This document shows positions 47,322 through 58,599 of a DNA stretch of 64,000 nucleotides, piece by piece; the first letter of the stretch is position 1; each line of letters starts with the position of its first letter. A program made the translations under genes and the position numbers. The notes beneath the pieces were generated by a model that had not been told where the DNA came from, made no database searches, and worked only from the letters and a program-made list of their open reading frames with translations. This DNA comes from Neocallimastix lanati (nom. inval.) (taxonomy: Eukaryota; Neocallimastigomycota; Neocallimastigomycetes; Neocallimastigales; Neocallimastigaceae): the NCBI GenBank assembly GCA_016946835.1, contig JACVTC010000002.1:765001-829000 (forward strand). The letters run 5' to 3'.

Positions 47322-48380
47322 ATGGAAGATAGATCATTTAATATTTTAAGCAACAAAAAACTTACTGTCGAAACCTATCCTCTTTGGGCATCAGATATGG
47401 ATCTAATATTAACAGCCAATGAATTAGATCAATATATCTACGAAAACAACATGAAGAAGATCTCGAAAAACTCAGAAAATTTTGAATCTTCAAAGGGAAT
47501 TAAAATTAGAGGAACTGAGATATACTATCATAAATCAGTCACGAAAAATATGATAGTTGGTGACAGCAAAGCAAAAAGATACATCAGTATGAATTTAGAA
47601 AATGAAATAAAGTTAAGTATTGACTTCAAAAACAGTTCCGCATATGAAATATGGGAGTTATTGAAAAAGACTTTTACTAAAGGTAAAGAGGAAATGAAAT
47701 TACAACTAAATGAAAAATTAGAGAATATGACCTATGATAAATCTTCAGACATAGGAATATTCATAGCCAACATGGAAGTCACATTTAATAAATTAGAAGA
47801 ATTAGGTGATAAAGTCAGTGATGAAAGAAAATTCAACTATTTATATAATGCTCTTCCATCAGACATTACCCAATTAACAAATATGTTAGGTTTTCAAAAT
47901 GATTGGAATAGATGTTGCGATATGTTAAAAACATCAATTCCAAAGATAAAGTTCTTAAATAGCTTAAGAATTAAGCAAGAGAAAACAAAAGCATTTAGTA
48001 GTGAAACAAAAACAATAGAAAGTGTCAAAAGATATAAACAAAATAGAAATCTTAGCAAGAAAAATAGGAAAAATATAAAGTGCCACAATTGTGGCGGATT
48101 TGGCCATATATCACGTGAGTGCCTCAAGAATGGAAGAATTCATGGAGGTGTAGTGTACGATAAATATGGTAAAAGACACTACAAAGAGAAGAAAATGAAA
48201 CACCAACAACATGCAGATAACGTAGAAGTCAATGAGCAAGAAGAAGAATCTGAAAGGTATGTAGATATATACAGTAATGCCTTAAATATGGACTATAATG
48301 ATGAAAGGGAGGAAAGTCAATCCAACTGCGTAACAACAAGAATCCCAAAAAATAAAACCAATATCAAAAATTTTCATTAA
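47322..48380 (+). CDS. gag: Copia Gag
   Basis: 352 residues, the structural protein that forms the cytoplasmic virus-like particle and packages the RNA. The N-terminal two thirds is a copia-type Gag domain (LTVETYPLWASDMDLILTAN..., YEIWELLKKTF). A basic stretch leads into one zinc knuckle of CX2CX4HX4C form (CHNCGGFGHISREC, residues about 255-268) that binds nucleic acid. The tail is acidic and Gln/Glu-rich. The stop lies two codons after a slippery sequence, and the pol frame overlaps it by 25 bases. The start is the first Met after the LTR leader. Confidence 0.93.
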   Translation: MEDRSFNILSNKKLTVETYPLWASDMDLILTANELDQYIYENNMKKISKNSENFESSKGIKIRGTEIYYHKSVTKNMIVGDSKAKRYISMNLENEIKLSIDFKNSSAYEIWELLKKTFTKGKEEMKLQLNEKLENMTYDKSSDIGIFIANMEVTFNKLEELGDKVSDERKFNYLYNALPSDITQLTNMLGFQNDWNRCCDMLKTSIPKIKFLNSLRIKQEKTKAFSSETKTIESVKRYKQNRNLSKKNRKNIKCHNCGGFGHISRECLKNGRIHGGVVYDKYGKRHYKEKKMKHQQHADNVEVNEQEEESERYVDIYSNALNMDYNDEREESQSNCVTTRIPKNKTNIKNFH

Positions 48381-50353
48381 AACAATATACTAGGCAGAGC
48401 TTAAGTTATTATACTGCCAAGTATAAAAAACGTAATAATAACAAAGAAAATAAAATTAATAAAAATAACAACAACATTACTATATGGACATTAGATTCTG
48501 GGGCGTCATACCACATGACCCATGATGAAAATAATTTAGTGAATACACGTGATTTTCATATAACTATATATTTTGCTAATGGAGGAATGGTAAAATCCAA
48601 AAGTATTGGTAATTATATTGGTTTAATTAACAATCATAAAATTATTTTGAATGATGTTATATATGTGCCATCCTTTAAAAGAAGTCTAATTTCTATAGAT
48701 CATTTAAGTAAAGATAATTATAAAACTGTATTTTGTAAAAATAAGTATGATAATAAAAACTGTGCCATCTTATATAATGATAATGGAAAACGAATTTATA
48801 CATCATACGCTAACAATTCAAAAGTTTACAAAATACTAACTAGTAAAAATAATATAAATAATAATTCAAATAATGTTGTATGTTATAATATACAAAATGC
48901 TATAAACGATTCTAATATGGATTTATGGCATAGAAGAATGGGTCATTTTAATATTGACTCTATTAAAGATAAATTAAATAAAATATATATAAAACACAAA
49001 TGCAAAATTTGTTCTTGTTCAAAATTAAAAAACCTCCCCTATAAACCATCCACCAACCATATGACAAAACCATTTGAACTTATTCATATGGACTTAGTGT
49101 TCGTTCCCGATTATTCTATTTACGGGAATAAATATTTTTTATCTATTCTTGACGATTATTCAAGATATAGTTGGGTCCTCTTCATAAAGAGAAAAAGTGA
49201 TACATTTAAAACCTTTATTATATGGTACAATCAAATCAAAAACTTATTTGATAATTGTAATATTAAATATATTAAAACTGATAACGGTACAGAATTCTTT
49301 AACAATAATTTCAACGAATTCTACGAAAGAACAGGAATAATACATGAGCATACTATTGCTCATAATCCACAACAAAATGGTAGGGTGGAAAGACTTCATG
49401 GGACACTAATATCTAATGGTGATGCTATGCTTAATGATGCAAAGTTAAACCATAAATTTTGGGAAGATGCTGTATCCACAGCAAATTATATACACAACAG
49501 ACTGCCACATAAAGGCAACAATAACAAAGTACCATATGAAATCTTGTTTAAAAGTAAAGTTGACTACAATAAATTTAGAGTCTTTGGTTGTCGTGTATAT
49601 TTTTACGTTCCAAAACAATTTAGGAAGAAGTTTTGCAATACAACTCTCCCTGGTATCTTTCTCGGATACGATGAAATAAACCATACCGCTTACAAAATAT
49701 ATGATATTAAAAATAACAAAATAATTCTAGCTCGCACTGTAGAGTTTCTTGAGGATGAACCTGCAAATTTAAGTGCTCCTCTATCATCACCGGATAATAT
49801 AAATTTTACTAATTATTATGAAGATGAAGAGATAGACTATATGAATAGTGATGATAATGGAAATAATATAAATGATGAGAATAATGAATACAATATAATT
49901 TATAATATAAACAATAATAATAATGACAATAATAATAATAATAATACCAAAATTAACGAAATTAATAATTTAATCAATGAACATAACTATAATAATATAT
50001 ATCGTCCAAATAATAATAATTTTATTAATATGGATCAAAATCAAAATAATTTAATTTTACAAAATCAAAATAATATTATTGGACCTCCACAACATAACAA
50101 TAATTTTGAAGATAACAATAATAAAAATTTTTCAATTCCTAATTTAAACAACCAATTAAATAATTTAAATTATAAATTTAATGATCAATCATTAAATTTA
50201 GATAATAATAATAAAACTAATTCAAATGTTATAAATCATAATTTAAATAATTTTAATCAGAAAAATATTAATTCCATTTATTTCCAAGAAGAAAATAATA
50301 AGGATTTTCATAATGGAAATAAAGAAAGATTTAATATTGATAATTTAATTGAA

Positions 50354-50396
<43 letters not shown>

Positions 50397-53026
50397 TTAC
50401 CTCAAATGAATTAATTCGAAATAATCAAGTAAATTTAGACAAAAATCAAATAACAAATTCAGGAATAAATACAGGAGCAGATATTAAAGATAATTTAAAT
50501 TCAGACGTAAGTAAAAATTTGAATTATTTTGAATCAATAAATAAAAAAGTAAATAACATAGGAATAAACAAAATAAATTTAAGCAAAAATAATTTAAATT
50601 TAAATATAAATAAAAATTCTGATTATTCTAATGAAGTAAGTAATAATTATAATTACTCAAATAACGGTTATAGTTCTAATGTAAATAATAATAATATAAA
50701 TAACAATTACATGGGGAATGATTTAAATCATAATTTAAATATTGATAATATTAACCCTATTGATAATAATTCTAATATAAGTGTAAATAAACCAATAAAT
50801 ATAGTAATTAAAAATAATTCAAATTCAAATAATCAAATAAAAAATAAAAATGAACCAGATAGTGAAAAATATATTTCACAGGATATATCAGGAATTAATA
50901 TCAATGAAAATAATGTCTGTAGGAAACATATTTTACGAGATAGATTTTTGCGTGAATTTGCAATTAGAAATTCGAATTCAAAACAAAATAAACTAAATTG
51001 TAATGTTTACAATGATAAGAATGTGAATGAAATTGTAAATAATAATAACATAAGAAATGAACAAAAGATAAGTAATGCAGTTAGTAATAATAATAGTGAC
51101 AATATGAATAATAATAAGAATGTTATTAATAAAATAACTATTAATAAGAAATATAAAAATAAACAAGAATCCACAGAATTCTTGCTAAATAAATTAAAAG
51201 AACCTTCAAGGACTTCAAACGGTTTAAATAATAAATGTAATAATAAAAATGGCAATAATACTCAAAAACAAAGCGTTAGAAAGCAAAGTGTGAAAAATAA
51301 CAAAAATGATAGCCATAAACAGGTTAATAAAAATAGTATCATATATGTTAAGAAAAATAATAACAAACGTAAAAAAATTTATAAAGATGAATATAATATT
51401 GTAAGACACCCATCAAAAAAATATAAATCATTTAGTATAGATGATATAATAGGTACTAATGCTTTTCTAGCTGTAGATAATAATAATTCTATTGAACCAC
51501 GCAGTTATAAAGAGATATTTTCCATGAAAGATAAAGACATGTGGTTGAAGGCAGTGGATGAAGAACTAAACAATATGAAGAAAATGAATGTATTTTCAAT
51601 AATCCGTAAAGTACCAAAAGATGCCAATGTTATTTCAACAAGGTGGGTCCTTAAACATAAGAAAGATTCTGAAGGTAAGATAATCAAATATAAAGCTAGA
51701 TTAGTAGCTAAGGGGTATAGCCAGGTGTATGGAATTGATTTCAAGAATACTTTTTCACCTACCCTTAAACAAGACACGCTCAAAATAATAATAGCTATTT
51801 CTGTTCAAAATAAATTTCAAATACATCAAATGGATATTAAAGCGGCTTATCTAAACGCAAAGCTGGACGAAGACATTTATATGCTACTGCCAGAAGGAAT
51901 GAATAAAAAGGGGTATTGCAAATTGAATAAAGCTTTATATGGTTTAAGGCAATCCGGAAGGATGTGGAATGAGACCCTTAACAAGGTATTGTTAGAATTG
52001 AATTTTAATAGATTTTTAAGTGATCCATGTGTTTACATTAAAAGGGATAAAACTAACAAGATTATATGCTTATTAGCAGTTTATGTGGATGATATAATTG
52101 TTGCTGGGAAGTATGATCAAATAGTTAAAACAAAATCTTTAATTAAAAATAATTTTGAAGCTACAGATGTAGGTGAAGTAGACTTTATTATAGGTATAAA
52201 GTTTGAAAAATGTAATGATGGTTATATTATCCATCAGAAGAAATATCTTAATGAAATTTTAAATAAGTTTAATATCAATAAATATAATCCAGTATCAAAT
52301 ACAACACCAATCGAGTCTATTGAATTAAGGAGTAAAAAATTTAATGTAACAAAATATAAGCAAGCTATAGGATCCTTGTTATATTTAGCTATCAGCACGA
52401 GGCCGGACATATTATTTTCTGTGAGTAAATCTTCCAGAAAATCCGATAATCCAACATACGAAGATTGGTACAATGTACTAAAAATTTTTAGATACTTGAA
52501 AGGTAATCCTAATTATGGAATTAAATTCACTTATACTAATACTTTTAATTTTAATGTTTATGTTGACGCCGATTTAGGTGGTGATAAGGAAACAAGGAAG
52601 TCAACTACTGGATTTGTAATGATGATAAACTCAGCTCCTACTAGTTGGTATTCCAAACTGCAACATTGTGTTTCAGTTTCTACTGCGGAAAGTGAGTATT
52701 ATGGAATTCATGAGTGTGCAAGACACTGTCTCTGGTATAGAAATATATTTAAAGAACTTGGACTTAAGCAGGATGTTATTACAATAAACACCGATAATAA
52801 AGCTGCAATTTACAATTGCGAAAATGAAACTATTAATCCGAAATCCAAGCACATCGACCTTCGATATCACAGTATAAGAGAATTAATCAAGAAAGGTTAT
52901 ATTAATTTAAAGTATATAAAATCTGAAAATAACTTATCCGATGGATTTACCAAATATCTAAATTCTACTTTAATGACCAGGTTTAGAAATAATATTCTCT
53001 ATGATCTAAACAATATTAAACTTTAG
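48356..53026 (+). CDS. pol: Copia Pol: protease, integrase, reverse transcriptase, RNase H
   Basis: The frame is open from 48356; the first Met (48515) lies after the protease active site LDSGAS (about 48488-48505), so translation must come from Gag by frameshift. Counting from that Met: a zinc-binding integrase N-domain (WHRRMGHFN...CKICSC, about 137-168), then the integrase core with Asp193, Asp256 and Glu292 (D-x35-E, exact). An Asn-rich, low-complexity linker of roughly 540 residues spans about 435-975. Reverse transcriptase starts at WLKAVDEELN (1009) and has YVDD at about 1188. RNase H has VDADLGG (1349), AESEY and TDNKAA (1425). All catalytic motifs are intact. The linker is long and fits the Asn-rich habit of this genome. 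The stop TAG overlaps the polypurine tract. Confidence 0.94.
48368..48422 (+). promoter_or_regulatory. Gag-Pol -1 frameshift signal
   Basis: A AAT TTT in the gag frame (48368-48374) fits the X XXY YYZ slippery pattern and lies in the only 25-base overlap of the two frames. Fourteen bases on, ACTAGGCAG (48389-48397) can pair with CTGCCAAGT (48414-48422): nine pairs with one mismatch and a 16-base loop. The spacer is longer than the usual 5-9 bases. Confidence 0.72.
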
Positions 53027-53032
53027 GGGGAA
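53025..53032 (+). promoter_or_regulatory. Polypurine tract of copia
   Basis: AGGGGGAA immediately before the 3' LTR, the plus-strand primer site. Confidence 0.88.
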
Positions 53033-53356
53033 TGTTAAAAATAAAGTTTAATATTTTAATTAAGTCTTGTATAATTAAGATTTACTTATTTATTAAATTA
53101 AATATGTTTTTCATTATTTTGTATAATGTAAAATATTATGAGGCGTATTAATGATGTACATCATATATTTACAATTATAACTAATATAGTTAAATTAAAT
53201 TTTATTAATGTATATACATTTAAGGATTATGATAATTAATCCTATAATCAAATATTACTAAAAATACATAGTTATTAAAATAATAATAAAATTATAATAA
53301 AATAAATAAAGTGATCACATAATAAAAACTAAACAAAAATAACATATATTTTAAAA
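53033..53356 (+). repeat. 3' LTR of copia
   Basis: 324 bp, no difference seen from the 5' LTR. Followed by AAATA, the right target duplication. Confidence 0.93.
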
Positions 53357-53361
53357 AAATA

Positions 53362-53375
53362 TCATAAATATAAAA

Positions 53376-53426
<51 letters not shown>

Positions 53427-53460
53427 ATAGAAATAGATTATTGGTAGAAAAAATTTAAAT

Positions 53461-53505
<45 letters not shown>

Positions 53506-54111
53506 TTTTTACTTGACTTAAAAATATATCAAATTATGAATTGAGTTTATTTTAATTTAATTTATTTTTTTTTAAAGATATTTAGTATAAAGGTTTTATT
53601 AAATAAATTTCATTATTCAACTTTTACATTTCTATAACTTTTCAATCTTTTTATTTTTAATAATAACAAATAAAAAAAACTATAATAGAAATAAAAATAA
53701 AAATAAAAAAACAAAAAAATAAAAAAATAAATAAAAAATAATATATGAAATAATTTTTTAAAAAACAAAAAATAAAAAACAAAAAAAAAAAAAAAATCAA
53801 AATATAGAAATATATATATTATTGTTTTTATTTTTTTATACTTATTACTTAGTTAATATAATATTATTTAGAATTTTTATTTTTTAAGTATATATATATG
53901 CATATTACATTATTAGATTTTAATTAAGATAAATGATTTTTTTTTTTTTTTTTAATTTTTATAAACCTAAATATATATAGAAAAATTAAAAAAAATGAAA
54001 AATTATTTATGGTTTAGAAGATCTAGTAAATATTTTCATTATAATTTTATGATTATTTAAATTATATAATATTATTAACAAAACATTTTATAAAACTGTA
54101 ACCTTGAATTC
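53362..54111. other. Spacer between copia and ankyrin unit C
   Basis: An AAAT tetranucleotide run (53376-53438), a T-tract of about 37 (53463-53499), and the shared ankyrin 3' flank from about 54000. No gene. Confidence 0.6.
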
Positions 54112-54502
54112 TTAATAATTTAATAAACATTTTATTAATTCTATATTACTATTTTAACATGCGATTAATAATGGAGTATTTCTATCTCTATTTTTCTCAT
54201 TGATACTCATTCCACGATGAATTAATTTCTTTACTTCTTCAATATTACCTTGTTGACATTCATAGGTTAAATAGGTATCCTTATCATCTCTTTTAGTATT
54301 TTTTCTATTTATTATAATATTTCTTCTTGCCTTTCTTTCTTTTTTCAATTGTTTTCTTAATAATATATTTACATTTTCAACTTTTTCTTTTTTCATTTTT
54401 TTATTTTGATAATCTTTTTCTATTTTTTCTTTTTCCTTTTTTTCATTTTGAAAATCTTTTTTTATTTTTTTTATTTTTTCATTTTTTCATTTTCAAAATC
54501 AA
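54112..54502 (-). pseudogene. Ankyrin unit C: 3' fragment cut by a copia insertion
   Basis: Retains part of the coiled coil (EKIEKDYQNKKMKKEKVE, NVNILLRKQLKKERKARRN) and the terminal ankyrin segment (YLTYECQQGNIEEVKKLIHR). The codon after LLIAC is TAA where the intact gene has AAA, so it stops about 11 codons early. Sequence before the coiled coil is replaced at about 54503 by a decayed copia. The upstream block of the family reappears beyond it at 57805. Confidence 0.8.
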
Positions 54503-57500
54503 ACATATAAACATATGAAAGATGATTAGTGTTAAAATGTATTATTTTCAAACAAATAATTTCCCCTTAAAAAGAGGGAAATATAATTCAAAAAGAATTA
54601 TACTTAAATTACAATATACATACTAAAAGATAATAAACGATAAACCAATATGAGATAAAATAAAAATGAAATAAAATATATATTTCAACCACAAAAACAT
54701 ATAAATAACATATCTCATTCCAAAAAAAAAAAATAATTATAATTATAAGTCATAATATACAATAGACATATAAATAAATAAAGATGAAAATAATATCATT
54801 GCAATATTTTAAACCAGCATAAAATGAACAGAAACAGAAATAACAACAGAGCAATGGTCATCCATGAACCACAAGATGCACGTCCAAAAGGCTTTACATT
54901 TAATTACTAAGAAAATTTCAATAGAATAAATGAACTTTCCTCTGAAAACTGCCAAAGCTGGAGGACAACCATTTTGCATCTCTTAATGAGAAATAATCTG
55001 GAGGAATATGTCATAAATGAAAAGGTAAAAAAAAGTAAGAAAAAGAAACATCAGGGATAATTTAGACGATTAATACTTAGAAGATAGATTCGATCCTAAC
55101 CTTGTTTATGACTAGGACACCTCACTCATGGGCATTAAAAACGACGTCATGGTAAAATAGATTATTATAAATAGTTTAGGCGAAAATATCAGAAAAATTA
55201 TAGAAGGTCATGGGAAAATAGCTCACCAAATCTGGAAGGTACTAGAAAAATTTTTGACTGCTAGCCCTGAGAAAAGAAAATTAGAAATAAAAAATAAAAT
55301 AAATTCTCTTAAATACAACGAAGAAGAAGATAGTAATGTCTTTATTATAAAGCTACAGAATGCTTTAGACGAACAAGAGAGTATAGACTACGAACTTAGC
55401 GACACAGTCAAAGCAGGTATCCTGAATAGGTCACTACCTGAAAATCTCAGATATATTAATGTTTTTCAATATAAAAATAATAGGAAAAGACTCTGCGACT
55501 CTGTGAAAGATGTTATTCCAGACATTATTTTCTCTAATACAAAGGAAACAACAAAGATGGAAGATAATCGATTATTCACAGTTGAATCCAAGGAAGATAA
55601 ACGGAATATAAATCAAAAAAACAAATATAACGAAAAGAAGAAAGAACGGTAAATGTTTCAAATGCAGCTCATTTGGGCATTTCTCCCTCGAATTAAGGAA
55701 TAATAAACGTATCACAATTTCTCATTCCGGTATAAACAATAAAGTTCCATTTGAAGTTCTCTTCAAAAAAAAAAACCAACTATTCACACTTTAAGGCATT
55801 TTGGTTTCAGAGTTTTCTTTTTTCGTTCCAAAATTTCTACGAAACTAATTTGACAATAACGCACTCTCTGGTATTTTCTTAGGTTATCATCCTCTCTCAA
55901 ATGCTTACAAAATTCTTAACATCTCAAATAATTAAATTATCTATTGTCATTCAGTTGAATTTTTCAAAGATACTCCAGGAAACTCTAAACTATCTCATTT
56001 TATTCTTCCCGAATTCTCAAATTTCATCTCCAATTCCGAAATCAGGGGGAGTGATACCCACATACATAATAAGTTTATTAACCCAAATACTATTACATTT
56101 AATCAACAAAGCAAATATCCCATACGCAATAACAAAATTCCTATCGATAATCATTACACAAGTGTAAATAGTAAAAATATTACCACAAAAAAAAGATAAC
56201 GTAAATACCGATAAAAATAAAAACAGTGACATCCACATTAAAAGCAATAATTTAAATCAAATTTCCAATATTGAAATAAAGCATAACAATAATTATAGTA
56301 AAACCAATTACAATAAAATCAACAACAAACTATATAAAAGAAATGCCTTTGAAAAAAAAATCTGCAATATAATACCAACGAATAAAGAGAACCAAAAGAC
56401 TTTGACAATATTTTCAACCTTCCAGATAAAGAAGAGTGGATAAATGCTGTAAATGAAGAACTTTATAACATGAGAAAGTTAAACATATTTAAAGTAACCC
56501 AATCTCTACCTAAAGGTGTCAATATAGTATCATGAAATGGATACTCAAATATAAAAGAGATTCTAACGGAAATATCATAAAAAGAAAGGCCCGACTAGTT
56601 GTAAGGGGTTTTATCCAGAGGTATGGAATCGATTAAATTTTTACTTTCTCACCAACTTTGAAATTAGATTCCTTGCGTATAATTATTGCGATTGCTGTTC
56701 AGAGAAATTACAAAGTGGTACAGAATGACATTAATACTGCATACTTAAAAGCTGAGTTGAATGAAGATATTTACATTGAAGCACCAAAGTGACATCCTAT
56801 GTATAATCATAGATATTTAGAGTTGAACAAGGTTTTGTATGGACCTTAAGCAAGTAGGACACGAGTGGAAAGAAACTTTAAATAATATTTTAATAAAAAC
56901 GAATTTCCGAGTATTAACAAGTGAATCCTGTATTTACATTAAAGAAAATAATTCAAAGGAAGTGCAATGTATAATAGCTATGTATGTCGATGATATAATA
57001 CTCTCAGGTAAGGAAAGAGAAATTAAATATGTAAAGGAACAAATTAAAATATATTATAATATAAAAGATATAGGAGATGTCAATTTCATAATTGGAATAA
57101 AATTTGAGAAACGAAGCGATGAGTACATTATACATCAGAAACAGTACAAAAAATTTACTAATCAAAGTTTAAATTAGTCAACCCTTCCCCAACAAAAAAA
57201 CCTAAAACCTAAAGAAGACTTTGTTTTACGAAAAAGAAGCTGTAATGAAACTCTATACAGAAGCGCAATAGGCAACCTGATGTATCTCGCAATTGTAACC
57301 AGACCGGATATAATTTTTGCAATAAGCAATGCTCCAAGAAGAAAAAAAAAATCCTATTTTAGAGGACTGGGCTAATGTCCAAAGAATCCTTAAATATCTG
57401 AAGTATACAATAAATTATGGAATCAAATTCACAAAGGACAAAAACTTAAGGATATTTGTGGATGCTGACTATGCTGGGGACATAGACTCGAAAAGTCTAC

Positions 57501-57800
57501 CTCTGGGATTTTTAATTATGATTGGTAGTGCACCTACTTGCAGAAATAAAAAATTATTAGACCAAATCTGACATATTACTACATAGAAAGTCGAATTTGA
57601 GGGGGTGTGTTAAGTGATAATGTATTAATATATTACTCTATAATCATCCAATTAAATTTTACTTTTAATCCTATAAATAAATGAAATATGAAAAATTAAA
57701 AGAACATACTTTATATACATTAATAATAAAAAAAAAAACCATTTGAAATAAAAATTATTATAAATATGAAAAAGTAGTGTGTCTTATAATTTTGGTGTTT
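54503..57800 (+). pseudogene. Decayed Ty1/copia element inside ankyrin unit C
   Basis: Gag remnants (LSSENCQSWRTTILHLL near 54940; 132-codon frame 55254-55652) run into a zinc knuckle CFKCSSFGHFSLEL whose last Cys is lost (about 55650-55690). Integrase C-terminal pieces follow (NNKVPFEVLF, LSGIFLGYHPL, 55735-55890). Reverse transcriptase is in several frames: EEWINAVNEELYNMRKLNIF at 56430, FTFSPTLKLDSLRIIIAIAV near 56640, and AMYVDDIILSG in 56839-57177. RNase H pieces (FVDADYAGD) are in 57329-57571. The integrase core and most of the linker are missing. It is related to but clearly different from the young element at 46.9 kb, so it is another, older family. Confidence 0.85.
57600..57800 (+). 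repeat. Remnant 3' polypurine tract and LTR of the old copia
   Basis: GAGGGGGTG is followed at 57608 by TGTTAAGTGATAATG, the expected LTR start. The matching 5' LTR was not recognised with confidence near 54503; TGTTAAAATGTATTATT at 54532 is a weak candidate. Confidence 0.55.
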
Positions 57801-58224
57801 AGCAGAACTAAAAATTTTTGAACATAGTAATTTTCTTTTTCTCTGACTTATATTTAATATAAAAATGAAATTTAATTATTAAAATATTTATATTTTAATT
57901 ATATTTAAATGCAATTATTTATCATTAAATAAAAGAAATAAATATAAATATAAATATATTTATATTTATATTTATTTCTTTTATTTTAATTCTTTTTTTT
58001 ATATATATATTTTTTTTTAAAGTTTTTATTTATTTATTTATTTATTTAATAATTCCTAATGATTTATTTATATATCTATTATTTATTTTTTTTATTTATT
58101 TATTTCTTAATTTATTTCTAAAAATTACTGATAATAAATATATATAAATGTATATTAATGTTAATATCTTAATTATTAAGATTTTGATAATTTTTAATTA
58201 TAAAACAATATAAAATATTGTTAA

Positions 58225-58303
<79 letters not shown>

Positions 58304-58599
58304 ATAGAAATCGATTATGGGTAGAAAAAAATTTAAATTTTATTAAATTTATATATATATATTACATTACTAGATTTTAATTATGAATTTTTTTTTTTTT
58401 TTTAATTTGTATATATCCTAAATATATATAGAAAAATAAAAAAAAAATGAAAAATTATTTTTTATAATCTAATATATTAGGTTTATAGATTATGATTTAG
58501 ATGATAGTATCTAGTAAATCTTTTCATTATAATTTTTTGAGTATTATAATAATATGGTTATATTAATAATACATTATATAAAACTGTAACTTTGAATTC
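57801..58599. other. Spacer between ankyrin units C and D
   Basis: Starts with the shared upstream block of the unit C gene (GAACTAAAAATTTTTGAACA, CTCTGACTTATATTTAATAT). Then AT repeats, an AAAT run (58222-58303) and the shared 3' flank (from about 58460). Confidence 0.6.

Larger units (their letters stand above)
46860..53356 (+). mobile_element. Full-length Ty1/copia LTR retrotransposon
   Basis: 6,497 bp, bounded by 324-bp LTRs that look identical base for base and by AAATA target duplications (46855-46859 and 53357-53361). Order: LTR, primer-binding site, gag, frameshift site, pol (protease, integrase, reverse transcriptase, RNase H), polypurine tract, LTR. Integrase before reverse transcriptase defines copia. 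Reading frames are open, so it looks recently inserted and possibly active. It lies in the spacer between ankyrin units B and C. Confidence 0.95.

Noticed and set aside
49445-52870. Minus-strand frames inside copia pol
   Set aside because: They overlap an intact pol frame with all catalytic motifs and have no features of their own.
57600-57625. MULE terminus (GGGGGTGTGT)
   Set aside because: Not followed by CATTTCG; context is the polypurine tract and LTR start of a decayed copia.
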